NCBI GenBank assembly: GCA_015521615.1
Contig: WANW01000034.1
Coordinates: 1-32,005, forward strand
Length of the DNA stretch: 32,005 bases
Reading direction: 5' to 3'
DNA from: Candidatus Hydrothermarchaeota archaeon
GTDB lineage: Archaea; Hydrothermarchaeota; Hydrothermarchaeia; Hydrothermarchaeales; BMS3B
Shown here: positions 13,961 to 21,562 of the stretch, in pieces
Layout of the letters: every line of letters begins with the position of its first letter
Position numbering within the stretch: position 1 is the first letter of the stretch
Program-made: the position numbers and the translations under genes
The notes under the pieces: generated by a model
The model's input: only the letters and a program-made list of their open reading frames with translations
Database searches by the model: none
What the model was told of the DNA's origin: nothing

Positions 13961-14431
13961 ATGCGCTACCTCTCCCCTACGAGAGCAGCTTTACTTCTTG
14001 CTTTGTTGAACTTATTACTGTACATTACCCTCGACCGTCCCTGGAGTATAACCTCAGGCGAGAGCCATTTTGTCGCATACGTGGAGAACCTCTTTTTTCC
14101 GGAGCATGTTGCAAAGAGTGCATATTTCCAGCGCTATGTGCCTGAGCTGAACTGGCGTGTGTGGCTTAATTTCGGTATAATTTTTGGCGCTTTTATTGGA
14201 GCATATCTGGGCAATGATTTTAAGGTGCGCATACCCAGAGTAAAGGCTCGTTTCCTTCAGGTTTTCATTGGAGGGTTTCTGATGGGGTATGGTGCCCGTC
14301 TTGCAATAGGGTGCAATATAGGGCACATAATGTCAGGCGTACCTCAACTGGCGGTTTCAAGCATAATTGCCTTCATATCAATAGCTGCCGGTGCCTATGT
14401 CGGCGGCAAGATTCTAATGCGGGTGATATGA
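13961..14431 (+). CDS. YeeE/YedE (TsuA-like) transporter, N-terminal half
   Basis: The ATG at 13961 gives 156 residues (MRYLSPTRAALLLALLNLLL); the ORF can be extended to 13943 but that would overlap tusA. Four or so hydrophobic helices are visible, with GYGARLAIGCNIGHIMSG carrying C118. This GxCxxGH loop is the first of the Cys-containing loops that pass thiosulfate through YeeE/TsuA. In many bacteria one longer polypeptide holds both halves. Here the second half is the next ORF, so the transporter is split and should assemble as a heterodimer. Confidence 0.8.
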   Translation: MRYLSPTRAALLLALLNLLLYITLDRPWSITSGESHFVAYVENLFFPEHVAKSAYFQRYVPELNWRVWLNFGIIFGAFIGAYLGNDFKVRIPRVKARFLQVFIGGFLMGYGARLAIGCNIGHIMSGVPQLAVSSIIAFISIAAGAYVGGKILMRVI

Positions 14432-14962
14432 GTGGAGGCTTTGATTGGCTTTGCATTTGGTGTTGCCATAGGTTTTGTGCTTGAGCGGGGACAGTTCTGC
14501 ATGGCCTCCGCATTTAGAGATTTCTTCCTCTTCCGTCATACGCATATTCTGCGTGCTGTAATGCTATACCTGGCCCTGCTTACTCCGGCATTCTTTCTGT
14601 TTCACCGGGCAGGACTGATTGAAACCTACCCGTACGTAAAGGAGGCAGGACTCTTTACAGTACTGGGTGGTATGATATTCGGAATAGGCATGGTGCTTGC
14701 AGGTGGTTGTGCCTCCGGTACGCTGTATAAGATAGGTGAGGGTTATGTTACATCACTTGTGGCGCTTATTGGCATGCTTCTGGGTATAGCTGCCTTTGGT
14801 GAGAGTTACACCTGGATCAGGGAAGTTTTGATAAATCCGACAAATATAGGCAGATTTACAGTTGCACAGGCTGCAGGTATCTCTCAGAACGTGGCCGTGC
14901 TTCTCGGCACGGTGGTTTTTGCCGGTATATATTTTCTCATGAAAAGAAGCTTTGTGAAGTGA
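14432..14962 (+). CDS. YeeE/YedE (TsuA-like) transporter, C-terminal half
   Basis: A GTG at 14432, directly after the previous stop, opens 176 residues. The motifs ERGQFCMASAFRD (C23) and LAGGCASGTLYKIGEG (C93) are the second and third Cys loops of the YeeE/TsuA family. Together with C118 of the preceding half they supply the three Cys reported as important in TsuA thiosulfate uptake. About five helices are predicted. Gene packing implies equal expression of the two halves. The substrate could be thiosulfate or a related sulfur species. Confidence 0.82.
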   Translation: MEALIGFAFGVAIGFVLERGQFCMASAFRDFFLFRHTHILRAVMLYLALLTPAFFLFHRAGLIETYPYVKEAGLFTVLGGMIFGIGMVLAGGCASGTLYKIGEGYVTSLVALIGMLLGIAAFGESYTWIREVLINPTNIGRFTVAQAAGISQNVAVLLGTVVFAGIYFLMKRSFVK

Positions 14963-14987
14963 ATACTCATGATTTAAATTTGGAAAA

Positions 14988-15001
14988 ACTTTTAAATATA
15001 A
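14988..15001 (+). promoter_or_regulatory. TATA box of the thioredoxin-like lipoprotein gene
   Basis: ACTTTTAAATATAA lies about 26 bases upstream of the ATG at 15021, consistent with a leaderless transcript and with choosing that ATG over those at 15006 and 15015. Confidence 0.5.
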
Positions 15002-15020
15002 GTGAATGCCACATATGATT

Positions 15021-15794
15021 ATGAAATATTTAATTACATTTTTGATTTTAATAATGGGGTTTTTTGCAGGCTGTACGGGGGAACCCAGGCAAGAGTTGCC
15101 TTTCAACTACGATGATAGGAACTTCACACTGGCTTTGAGGAGTGGCACTCCAGTGGTTCTGGAAATAGGAGCGAGCTGGTGCAAGCAGTGCATTGAGCAG
15201 CAACCTATAATGGAGGAGCTTGAGAGGGAGTACAGGGAGGTTAAGTTCTTTCTGGCAAACTTCGACACAGAGAAGGAGCTTGTAAAAAAGTATGGCGTTA
15301 GAGGTATACCTTATTTTGTTTTCTTTGATGCTGGCGGGGAGAAAGCTTTTGAAATAACCGGTTTTCAGGAGAAAAGAGTTATGGAGATGTTTATAAAGAG
15401 GATCCTCTACGGCAGTTTTGCTCAGAATGGCACATACACCACACATAATACTCTAAAGGAGCCGACAATCGAGCTGGAAGATGGTAAGGTGATAATAGAA
15501 ACTCAGGTTACTGAAAACATAACTGTCTGGGGAGAAAGCGTAGAAATTCTCCTGAACAATATGACTCTTGATGTATTGAATGTCACCCCACCAATAAACA
15601 GCATCCGTGACTTTGAGCTGATGAATGTAACAGAGGGCACTATAATAAGAGCGGAAGCTAATATTCCCCTTAATATAACAGCCTATGATACTCTGAATAT
15701 TGAGCTCAAGCTGGGAATTTTTGATATTGACTGCTGCGGAAACTACCGTGAAGTACTTGTGGGTGGAAGTTTCACAGAGTTTGACAAAACTTAA
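15021..15794 (+). CDS. Thioredoxin-fold lipoprotein with a WCKQC motif
   Basis: From ATG at 15021 the protein has 257 residues. A lipoprotein signal (MKYLITFLILIMGFFAGC, lipid Cys18) precedes a thioredoxin domain with WCKQC (Cys54 and Cys57) and the cis-Pro loop RGIPYFVFF. The C-terminal about 120 residues are beta-rich with several potential N-glycosylation sites (NIT, NMT, NVT) and a late CC pair. Surface thioredoxins of this type reduce disulfides or maintain copper-site or haem-site Cys. The gene follows the sulfur-transport operon but has its own promoter. No DsbD-like electron donor is visible in the window. Confidence 0.8.
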   Translation: MKYLITFLILIMGFFAGCTGEPRQELPFNYDDRNFTLALRSGTPVVLEIGASWCKQCIEQQPIMEELEREYREVKFFLANFDTEKELVKKYGVRGIPYFVFFDAGGEKAFEITGFQEKRVMEMFIKRILYGSFAQNGTYTTHNTLKEPTIELEDGKVIIETQVTENITVWGESVEILLNNMTLDVLNVTPPINSIRDFELMNVTEGTIIRAEANIPLNITAYDTLNIELKLGIFDIDCCGNYREVLVGGSFTEFDKT

Positions 15795-15914
15795 CCTTCT
15801 TTTTCCTGCCCATTTTCGGATTTTGCGTAAGACCATTATTTCAGTTTTCTATATATATGAACAGGCTTTCGAAAAATTTAAATACATGTTCTTATACCTA
15901 ATAAACTGACACAA

Positions 15915-15958
15915 ATAACGTAAAAACGCGAACGCATAAAGGGTATTAAAAAATAATT
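15915..15958 (+). promoter_or_regulatory. Promoter and AACGYR repeats upstream of the secreted rhodanese gene
   Basis: AACGTA (15917), AACGCG (15925) and AACGCA (15931) lie directly upstream of a TATA-like TATTAAAAAATAATTT (about 15943-15958). The ACG and GCG cores at 15918-15920 and 15928-15930 are 10 bases apart, resembling the phased motif of the nosL and cytochrome genes. Other AT-rich boxes occur at about 15847-15858 and 15873-15888. Confidence 0.4.
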
Positions 15959-15979
15959 TAACAAAAAGAGGAGGTGAAA

Positions 15980-16027
15980 GTGTTGGAAACCCGCCAACCC
16001 GCTAAAATAAGGAGGTGGAGGGCATGA
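15980..16027 (+). CDS. Possible 15-codon leader ORF overlapping the rhodanese start
   Basis: A strong GAGGAGGTG (15968-15976) precedes GTG at 15980 or TTG at 15983. The frame encodes about 15 residues (LETRQPAKIRRWRA) and ends with TGA at 16025-16027, overlapping the rhodanese ATG as ATGA. The rhodanese has its own GGAGGTGG site at 16011-16018, so the first site otherwise has no purpose. A GTTGG/CCAAC stem sits at the ORF start. It could be a translated leader or simply a duplicated binding site. Confidence 0.3.
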   Translation: MLETRQPAKIRRWRA

Positions 16028-17187
16028 AGAAAGGTTTAATGGCGCTGCTTGTGGGCGTGCTGTTTTTGGCCAGTGCCTCGCTGGTGAGTGCAGCGGAGTA
16101 CCCAGGTCCCCTTGTTGATATGGACTGGGTACAGGCGCATCTGGACACCATTAAAGACCCCACTCAGACCGAGATTCGCCTCGTTGAGGTAAGCAAAAAA
16201 GGATATGACAAGGAACATATTCCTGGCGCAGTCTGGGTAAAGTGGGGAAGCGAAGTATTTGAGCCGGGCACAGACCATATGATTCTGGATTACGGCTCCA
16301 TAAGTGCAGTGATGAAGAAGCTGGGTGTTACACCAGACACTCACATAGTAATATATAGTGACAGCCTTACACAGGCGGCTCGATTCTATTGGACTCTTAA
16401 GTACTGGAACGTGGAGAAAATCAGCCTGATGGGAGCCACAAAGAAAGCTTGGAAGGCAGAAGGCAGGCCACTAACCACAGAAGTCCCCGCAGTACAGCCT
16501 CGTGATTACGAGATCAAGTTCCCACCGAACACTAAGATATACGCTCTGCTTCACCCAGATGTCATGAATGGGCTTGCTACCGGAAAAGTGCTCTTCGTGG
16601 ACAACCGCCCAGCAAAATATGTCGAAGGTAAGAAGTACTCCCTCAGCAAGTGGGTCAGGGCAGGAACCATTCCTGGTGCCATAGGCTGGGCTGCACCGGA
16701 AGAGGTAACCAAGGATGGCAAGCTTCTGCCGGTTGAAGAGCTGAAGAAACAGGCAGAGAGCAAGGGTATAACTCCTGACAAGAACATCATAGTCTTCTGC
16801 AATACCGGTGTGAGGTCTTCGCTGGGATGGTTCATCCTGCATGAGCTCCTCGGCTATCCGAATGTCAAGAACTATGACGGCTCTATGAGAGAGTACGCCA
16901 ACAGCTTCTATCTGCCAATGGACCCAGATTCCTTCCTGATATACAAGGACTTCCCGAAGGCGCCAATACTCGAGGTGAAGGAGACCGCCGAGTCCGCCAA
17001 GAGCGCAGCTGACGAGAATGCCAAGAAGATCGCTGAGCTGGAGAAACAGCTTGAGGAGACAAGAAAGATCGCTGAGGCTGCTAAGGCAGAGGGCAAGGGT
17101 CTGTGCGGACCCACAAGCGTTGCACTGCTCGCTGCGCTTCCGCTCGCAGGGTATGCGCTGCGCAGGAGGTATCTGAAGAAGAACTAA
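16024..17187 (+). CDS. Secreted two-domain rhodanese with a CGP-CTERM-like anchor
   Basis: The ATG at 16024, after GGAGGTGG, gives 387 residues. A signal peptide (MKKGLMALLVGVLFLASASL) is followed by two rhodanese domains. The first has the inactive YSDSLTQAAR loop and the second the active FCNTGVRSS loop with Cys259. This is the usual thiosulfate or 3-mercaptopyruvate sulfurtransferase layout. A Glu/Lys/Ala-rich coiled-coil linker (about 320-358) leads to CGPTSVALLAALPLAG and a basic tail, resembling the CGP-CTERM sorting signal known from Thermococci, with Cys361 as likely anchor. The enzyme should work at the outer cell surface on thiosulfate or polysulfide, feeding the transport and carrier proteins encoded upstream. 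Confidence 0.88.
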   Translation: MKKGLMALLVGVLFLASASLVSAAEYPGPLVDMDWVQAHLDTIKDPTQTEIRLVEVSKKGYDKEHIPGAVWVKWGSEVFEPGTDHMILDYGSISAVMKKLGVTPDTHIVIYSDSLTQAARFYWTLKYWNVEKISLMGATKKAWKAEGRPLTTEVPAVQPRDYEIKFPPNTKIYALLHPDVMNGLATGKVLFVDNRPAKYVEGKKYSLSKWVRAGTIPGAIGWAAPEEVTKDGKLLPVEELKKQAESKGITPDKNIIVFCNTGVRSSLGWFILHELLGYPNVKNYDGSMREYANSFYLPMDPDSFLIYKDFPKAPILEVKETAESAKSAADENAKKIAELEKQLEETRKIAEAAKAEGKGLCGPTSVALLAALPLAGYALRRRYLKKN

Positions 17188-17195
17188 AACCTCCT

Positions 17196-17217
17196 CTCTC
17201 TTTCTTTTTTTATTGTT
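17196..17217 (+). terminator. T-rich terminator after the secreted rhodanese gene
   Basis: A pyrimidine run ending in CTTTCTTTTTTTATTG directly follows the stop, with no strong hairpin. Poly-T tracts alone commonly end archaeal transcripts. The rest of the stretch to 17382 holds only a repeated TGGAGATGTG (17252 and 17272 areas) and no supported gene. Confidence 0.45.
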
Positions 17218-17382
17218 AGACTGCTGCCTTCTTATTAAAGAACAAGGAATGGAGATGTGTGATTTCTCTGGAGATGTGGAATAGGCTTCCTACACCGTCC
17301 TGGTTGGCCCTGCTGAAAAGGTGCAGGAGGCGGTCAGGCTCTTTGGTTAGAGTTAATAAAGATGCTGGAGGTAGCCTGAAAG

Positions 17383-18783
17383 TTGAGCGGGAAATTTAGT
17401 GTGGCCGTGCTGGGTGCTGGCCTGGCTGGTTTATCGGCAGCATACACATTGACAAAGGCGAAAAAGCGTGTTGTAGTTATTGAGAAGGCCTCACAGGTAG
17501 GCGGGCTTTCGCGTACAGTTGTGCACAATGGTTTTCGTTTCGATCTTGGAGGGCATCGCTTTTTCACAAAAAACCCGGAAATTGAGGAAATAGTAAAAAA
17601 TTTGCTCAGCAATGAACTTGTTTTATCCAAGAGAAGCAGCAAGATATTTATGCGTGGAAAGTACTTTGATTACCCCCTCAAACCTGTTAATGCCCTTTTG
17701 GGTCTCGGGATGAGAGAGAGTGCAAAGATAGTTATGGACTATTCGCGTGAGAGGTTGCGTTCAAAAAGGCGCATCGTATCTCTTGAGGACTGGGTTGTGG
17801 CAAACTTCGGGAGAGAGCTCTTCAATATATTCTTTAAGGAGTACAGCGAAAAGGTCTGGGGAATAAGCTGTGATAGGATAAGTGCTGAGTGGGTTGCTCA
17901 GCGCATCCGCGGCCTCTCTCTGAGCGTAGCAATTAAAGATGCGCTGCTCAGAATCAATCATCGCAGGCCTGCGACGCTTATAAGAGAATTCCTCTATCCG
18001 GAGAAAGGTATAGGGAGGCTGGCAGAGAGGCTAATGGAGGAAGTGGCTCCCAATCCAGTGCTTCTGGGCTGCAGGGTTAAGAGACTCACTCATGCCAATG
18101 GAAGGATTCTGAGTGTTACAGCGCAGAACTGCGATAGTGAGATTACAGTGGAAGCAGACAGCTACATCTCCAGTATCCCATTTACGAGTCTGGTTAAAAT
18201 GCTCTCACCCGAGCCACCTGAAGACGTGCTCCGTGCCGCCTCTCGCCTGAGGTTCAGGGATACGATAATTGTGGCTATTATGGTAAATAAGCCACGTGTC
18301 ACCTCCCTGAGCTGGATATATATTCCTGAGAAAAAGATACCCTTTGGCAGAATACACGAGCCCAACAACTGGAGCGAGGCGATGTCACCCAGAGGTAAGA
18401 CATCGCTTGTGGCCGAGTATTTCTGCTTCTCGGGCGAGAAGCTGTGGAATATGAGTGATGCCGAGCTTGCCCAGATAACTGCTGAGCATCTGGAGGAGCT
18501 GGGTTTTGTTAAAGAAAAAGAGGTTATTGATGCCTGTGTTGTGCGCGTACCCAATGCATACCCCCTGCTCGAGGTGGGCTATCGCAGGCATTATGAGGTT
18601 ATCCTAGATTACCTCTCCCGCTTTGAGAACCTTCAGCTGGTGGGGCGAACCGGAATGTTTCGCTACCACAACATGGACCATGCCATGGAAACAGGTATAA
18701 AAGCAGCAAGAAATATTCTAGGCGAGAGGCATGATCTGCTCACGGTTAACTGTACCGCCGAGTACATAGAGGAGGTTCGTTAG
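17383..18783 (+). CDS. FAD-dependent amine-oxidase-like enzyme (HemY/UDP-galactopyranose-mutase-like)
   Basis: A TTG at 17383, ten bases after GGAGGT, opens 466 residues (MSGKFSVAVLGAGLAGLSAA). The N-terminal Rossmann motif GAGLAG (11-16), VVVIEKASQVGGLSRT and FRFDLGGHRFFTK place it among flavoproteins that include protoporphyrinogen oxidase, phytoene desaturases and UDP-galactopyranose mutase. The C-terminal GRTGMFRYHNMDHAMETGIKA closes the FAD site. Substrate is not determinable. The following radical SAM gene starts with no gap, so the two probably modify the same lipid, sugar or tetrapyrrole. An internal GTG at 17401 is an alternative start but would cut the Rossmann strand. Confidence 0.8.
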   Translation: MSGKFSVAVLGAGLAGLSAAYTLTKAKKRVVVIEKASQVGGLSRTVVHNGFRFDLGGHRFFTKNPEIEEIVKNLLSNELVLSKRSSKIFMRGKYFDYPLKPVNALLGLGMRESAKIVMDYSRERLRSKRRIVSLEDWVVANFGRELFNIFFKEYSEKVWGISCDRISAEWVAQRIRGLSLSVAIKDALLRINHRRPATLIREFLYPEKGIGRLAERLMEEVAPNPVLLGCRVKRLTHANGRILSVTAQNCDSEITVEADSYISSIPFTSLVKMLSPEPPEDVLRAASRLRFRDTIIVAIMVNKPRVTSLSWIYIPEKKIPFGRIHEPNNWSEAMSPRGKTSLVAEYFCFSGEKLWNMSDAELAQITAEHLEELGFVKEKEVIDACVVRVPNAYPLLEVGYRRHYEVILDYLSRFENLQLVGRTGMFRYHNMDHAMETGIKAARNILGERHDLLTVNCTAEYIEEVR

Positions 18784-20232
18784 GTGAGGGCGGCCCTTGT
18801 GATGCCCGCATGGTTGCCCGAAGATATATTCCCCACAAAGACCGCCAAAGCCCAGGTAAACTACTGGCAGCCTCTCGGTGTGCTTTACCTCGCAGCCTCA
18901 CTGCGCGAAGCCGGGCATGAGGTTAAGTTTTTTGATGGGTCATTTCTTAATCACGACGATATTATACGGCGCATCAAGAGGTTTGACCCAGATTTTGTGG
19001 GAATATATGCAAACACCCCCCTCTGGAAGAAGGCGGTGAAAACTGCAGAGGATGTTAAGAAGGTTAGTAGCGCTGAAGTTTTTGCCGGTGGACCCTATCC
19101 CACGGCTATGGGGGAGAAGGCACTTGCGGAAGCGCCTGCTCTCGACGCAGTTGTTATTGGTGAAGGCGAACTCACCCTTTGCGAGGCTCTGGAGAGACTG
19201 GAGAAGGGGAAGAGTTTAGATGGAGTTAGAGGGGTGATCTACAGGGATAAGGGGAAAATAGTTAAAAATCCTCCACGTCCACCAATAGAAAATCTGGATG
19301 CGCTACCATTCCCTGCGAGAGACCTGCTGGAAGACAAAAATCTGTACGTACCTCCGGCAGGCACCTACCGGCGAAAGCCAGTTGCCATACTCATGACCTC
19401 CCGCGGATGCAATGCGCGCTGCATATACTGCTATCAGCTTACTGGCGAGCGCAGGATACGTTACAGGAGCGTTGAGAATGTGCTCGAGGAGATTGAGCTC
19501 TGCCTGGAGCAGGGCTACAAGGAGATTCGCTTCCTGGACGACACCTTCGCTGGCGATTACTCCCGTGCAATGCGGATAGCCAAGGAGATTAAGCGTCGCG
19601 GTTTAGATGTCACCTGGTTCGTCTCAGCGCGGGTAAATCAGGTGGACGAGCCCCTGCTTAAAGCTTTTCGCCGCGCTGGTTGCTGGGCGATATTCTTCGG
19701 TGCAGAGAGCGGAGTGCAGAAGAATTTGAATGCCCTGCGTAAGGGTATAACCCTCGAGCAAACGAGGCGAGCTGTTAGGGCAGCAAAGAGGGCAGGGCTT
19801 AAGGTTGTTACAGCTTTTATCTTTGGCATTCCGGGAGAAACATATGAGGAGGCGCTGCGCACAATAGACTTTGCAATTGAGCTTGACCCAGACTTTGTGA
19901 ATTTCCATACCATGACACCTTTCCCAGGTACTGAGCTTTATGACCGCGTGGCTGAGCTGGGGCAGATGTCTTCTCGCTTGGAGGACTTTACCTTTGAGGG
20001 TGCCGCCTTTATCCCCCATACAATGACCAAGGAGCAGATAGAAGAGCTGCGCAGGATAGCCTTCAAGCGCTTTTACTCCAGACCGCGCTACATTCTGAGA
20101 AGACTTCTTGGAATACGCACTCTTGACGATTTTAAGCTTATAACCAGAGGTTTAAAGAGCCTGTTCTGGATATGGGTAAGGGAGGACGTGTTCAGAATAG
20201 CACCACAGGGTAACAAAAATGCCAACAAGTAG
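18784..20232 (+). CDS. B12-binding-domain radical SAM enzyme
   Basis: A GTG at 18784, directly after the flavoenzyme stop, opens 482 residues. Residues about 1-165 form a cobalamin-binding-like domain (LGVLYLAASLREAGHEVKFF, AGGPYPTAMGE, VVIGEGE). The radical SAM cluster motif is CNARCIYC (C209, C213, C216), followed by FLDDTF and AIFFGAESG strands. The C-terminal segment is about 90 residues. This subfamily performs methylations, C-C bond formation and ring formation, including archaeal lipid modification and tetrapyrrole chemistry. Coupling to an FAD oxidoreductase suggests a two-step modification of one substrate, which I cannot identify. Confidence 0.88.
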   Translation: MRAALVMPAWLPEDIFPTKTAKAQVNYWQPLGVLYLAASLREAGHEVKFFDGSFLNHDDIIRRIKRFDPDFVGIYANTPLWKKAVKTAEDVKKVSSAEVFAGGPYPTAMGEKALAEAPALDAVVIGEGELTLCEALERLEKGKSLDGVRGVIYRDKGKIVKNPPRPPIENLDALPFPARDLLEDKNLYVPPAGTYRRKPVAILMTSRGCNARCIYCYQLTGERRIRYRSVENVLEEIELCLEQGYKEIRFLDDTFAGDYSRAMRIAKEIKRRGLDVTWFVSARVNQVDEPLLKAFRRAGCWAIFFGAESGVQKNLNALRKGITLEQTRRAVRAAKRAGLKVVTAFIFGIPGETYEEALRTIDFAIELDPDFVNFHTMTPFPGTELYDRVAELGQMSSRLEDFTFEGAAFIPHTMTKEQIEELRRIAFKRFYSRPRYILRRLLGIRTLDDFKLITRGLKSLFWIWVREDVFRIAPQGNKNANK

Positions 20233-20306
20233 CGCGGAAGCGCACAGGTACTTGCCACAGCGGTAAATGTCACCATTTCCAGACGCAACACAGCCCTGCA
20301 AAAAGA

Positions 20307-20320
20307 AAATTTTATATATC
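20307..20320 (+). promoter_or_regulatory. TATA box of the 42-residue gene
   Basis: AAAATTTTATATAT predicts transcription start near 20340, leaving a leader of about 30 bases that contains the GGAGGAGG site of the small gene. Confidence 0.55.
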
Positions 20321-20371
20321 TCTATGTCAATTAGGACTTGGCTATTGATATAGCAGGAGGAGGAAGTAGGG

Positions 20372-20500
20372 GTGAAGATAGACATAGACAGTGAAGAATT
20401 TGAGAAACTCCCTCCGTTGAAGAAATTACTGGTGATAGAAGAAAGAAAAAAGGAAATATACAGAGAGATTGAGAATATTTTTCAGAACAATCGTTTTTGA
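20372..20500 (+). CDS. Small 42-residue charged helical protein
   Basis: GTG at 20372, preceded by GGAGGAGGAAG (20355-20365), encodes 42 residues ending at TGA 20498-20500. It starts MKIDIDSEEFEKLPPLKKLL and continues with a Glu/Lys/Ile-rich helix (VIEERKKEIYREIENIF). It has its own TATA box and a downstream hairpin at 20507-20525, giving a complete transcription unit in miniature. Heptad-like hydrophobic spacing suggests a coiled coil or a partner-binding helix. No family is recognised. The presence of promoter, binding site, ORF and terminator in order makes it more credible than a random ORF. Confidence 0.6.
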   Translation: MKIDIDSEEFEKLPPLKKLLVIEERKKEIYREIENIFQNNRF

Positions 20501-20506
20501 GTTTTA

Positions 20507-20525
20507 TCCGTAGCCTTGCTACGGA
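20507..20525. terminator. Bidirectional hairpin between convergent genes
   Basis: TCCGTAGC-CTT-GCTACGGA is a perfect 8-base-pair stem with a 3-base loop. It sits 6 bases past the stop of the 42-residue gene and overlaps the last codon and stop (TAG at 20519-20521) of the convergent radical SAM gene. Suitable as a shared terminator. Confidence 0.55.
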
Positions 20526-21526
20526 CTCCACACCCCATGAATTTTCACCCCACATCTGGGACACTTACCCTCTTCTATACTGTATTTGAGAATATCAAAA
20601 CCATGTCGCTCAATCAGAAGTTCGCCACAGCTATGACAATGTGTATTCTCACCCTCGCCCAGAACGTTGCCTATGTAGATATATAAAAGTCCCTCCTCCC
20701 TTCCTATATCCCTTGCCTTTCTGAGGGTTTCTACAGGCGTTGAGGGAACACTCATAAGCTTGTACTCCGGGTGGAAACGCGTCACGTGCCAGGGAATCTC
20801 TTCACCCACACTCTTTATAAACCTGGCTATCCCTCTTAGCTGTTCCTCATCATCGTTGTAGCCCGGGATTATTAGGGTAGTCACCTCTATCCAGATGCCG
20901 AGCTTTTTATAAAGCTTTATGCTTTCCAGCACCGGCTTTAGCTTTGCTCCACAAACCTCCCGGTAGAACTCTTCTGTAAAGCCTTTAAGGTCAATATTCG
21001 CGGCGTCTATATATGGAGCGATTTCCTTGAGAGCCTCCGGGGTGATGTAGCCATTTGTTACAAAGATATTTTTAATACCCTTTTTCTGTGCAAGTTTTGC
21101 ACAGTCTATGGCATACTCTGCAAAAATCGTTGGCTCAGTGTAAGTATACGATATACTGGCGCAGTTGTACTGCTCTGCCTGCCTTACCACTTCCTCTGGC
21201 GGAAGGTCCAGACCCGCGATTTCACCCCTGTCACGGGGCATCTGAGAAATCTCCCAGTTCTGGCAGTGGAGGCAGCGGAAGTTACATCCAACTGTGGCTA
21301 TTGAGTAGCTTCTTGTACCAGGAAGGAAGTGGTACAGTGGCTTCTTCTCAATCGGATCAACATGATATGAAACAGCCCTGCCATAAACAAGTGTATACAG
21401 CTTGCCTTTTTTATTCTCCCTCACACCGCATATACCACGCCTGCCTGGAGATATAATGCAGCGATGGTTGCAGAGGTAACACCTGACCTTCCCCTCCTCC
21501 ATCGGTGTGTAGAACCTCGCCTCCAT
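20519..21526 (-). CDS. amrS: AmrS-type radical SAM protein (AmmeMemoRadiSam family)
   Basis: The 335-residue protein has an N-terminal Cys cluster (C16, C19, C23, C33 in RCYLCNHRCII and GICGVREN), the radical SAM motif CNFRCLHCQNW (C81, C85, C88) and a C-terminal zinc-ribbon-like CHSCG...CPRCG. These features and the overall order match the AmmeMemoRadiSam radical SAM enzyme, related to pyruvate-formate-lyase activators. The AMMECR1 and Memo partners are not in this window, although in many archaea they are unlinked. The biological substrate of the system is unresolved. It lies 36 bases downstream of the roadblock gene on the same strand. Confidence 0.85.
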   Translation of the reverse strand: MEARFYTPMEEGKVRCYLCNHRCIISPGRRGICGVRENKKGKLYTLVYGRAVSYHVDPIEKKPLYHFLPGTRSYSIATVGCNFRCLHCQNWEISQMPRDRGEIAGLDLPPEEVVRQAEQYNCASISYTYTEPTIFAEYAIDCAKLAQKKGIKNIFVTNGYITPEALKEIAPYIDAANIDLKGFTEEFYREVCGAKLKPVLESIKLYKKLGIWIEVTTLIIPGYNDDEEQLRGIARFIKSVGEEIPWHVTRFHPEYKLMSVPSTPVETLRKARDIGREEGLLYIYIGNVLGEGENTHCHSCGELLIERHGFDILKYSIEEGKCPRCGVKIHGVWSP

Positions 21527-21562
21527 GGGATAAGGTTTGTCACCAGTGATATTAAACTTTTC

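Noticed and set aside
17248-17382. Possible coding frame upstream of the FAD enzyme
   Set aside because: A frame is open to 17398 but it lacks a good start and ribosome site, overlaps the flavoenzyme, and gives an Arg/Leu-rich peptide with no pattern.
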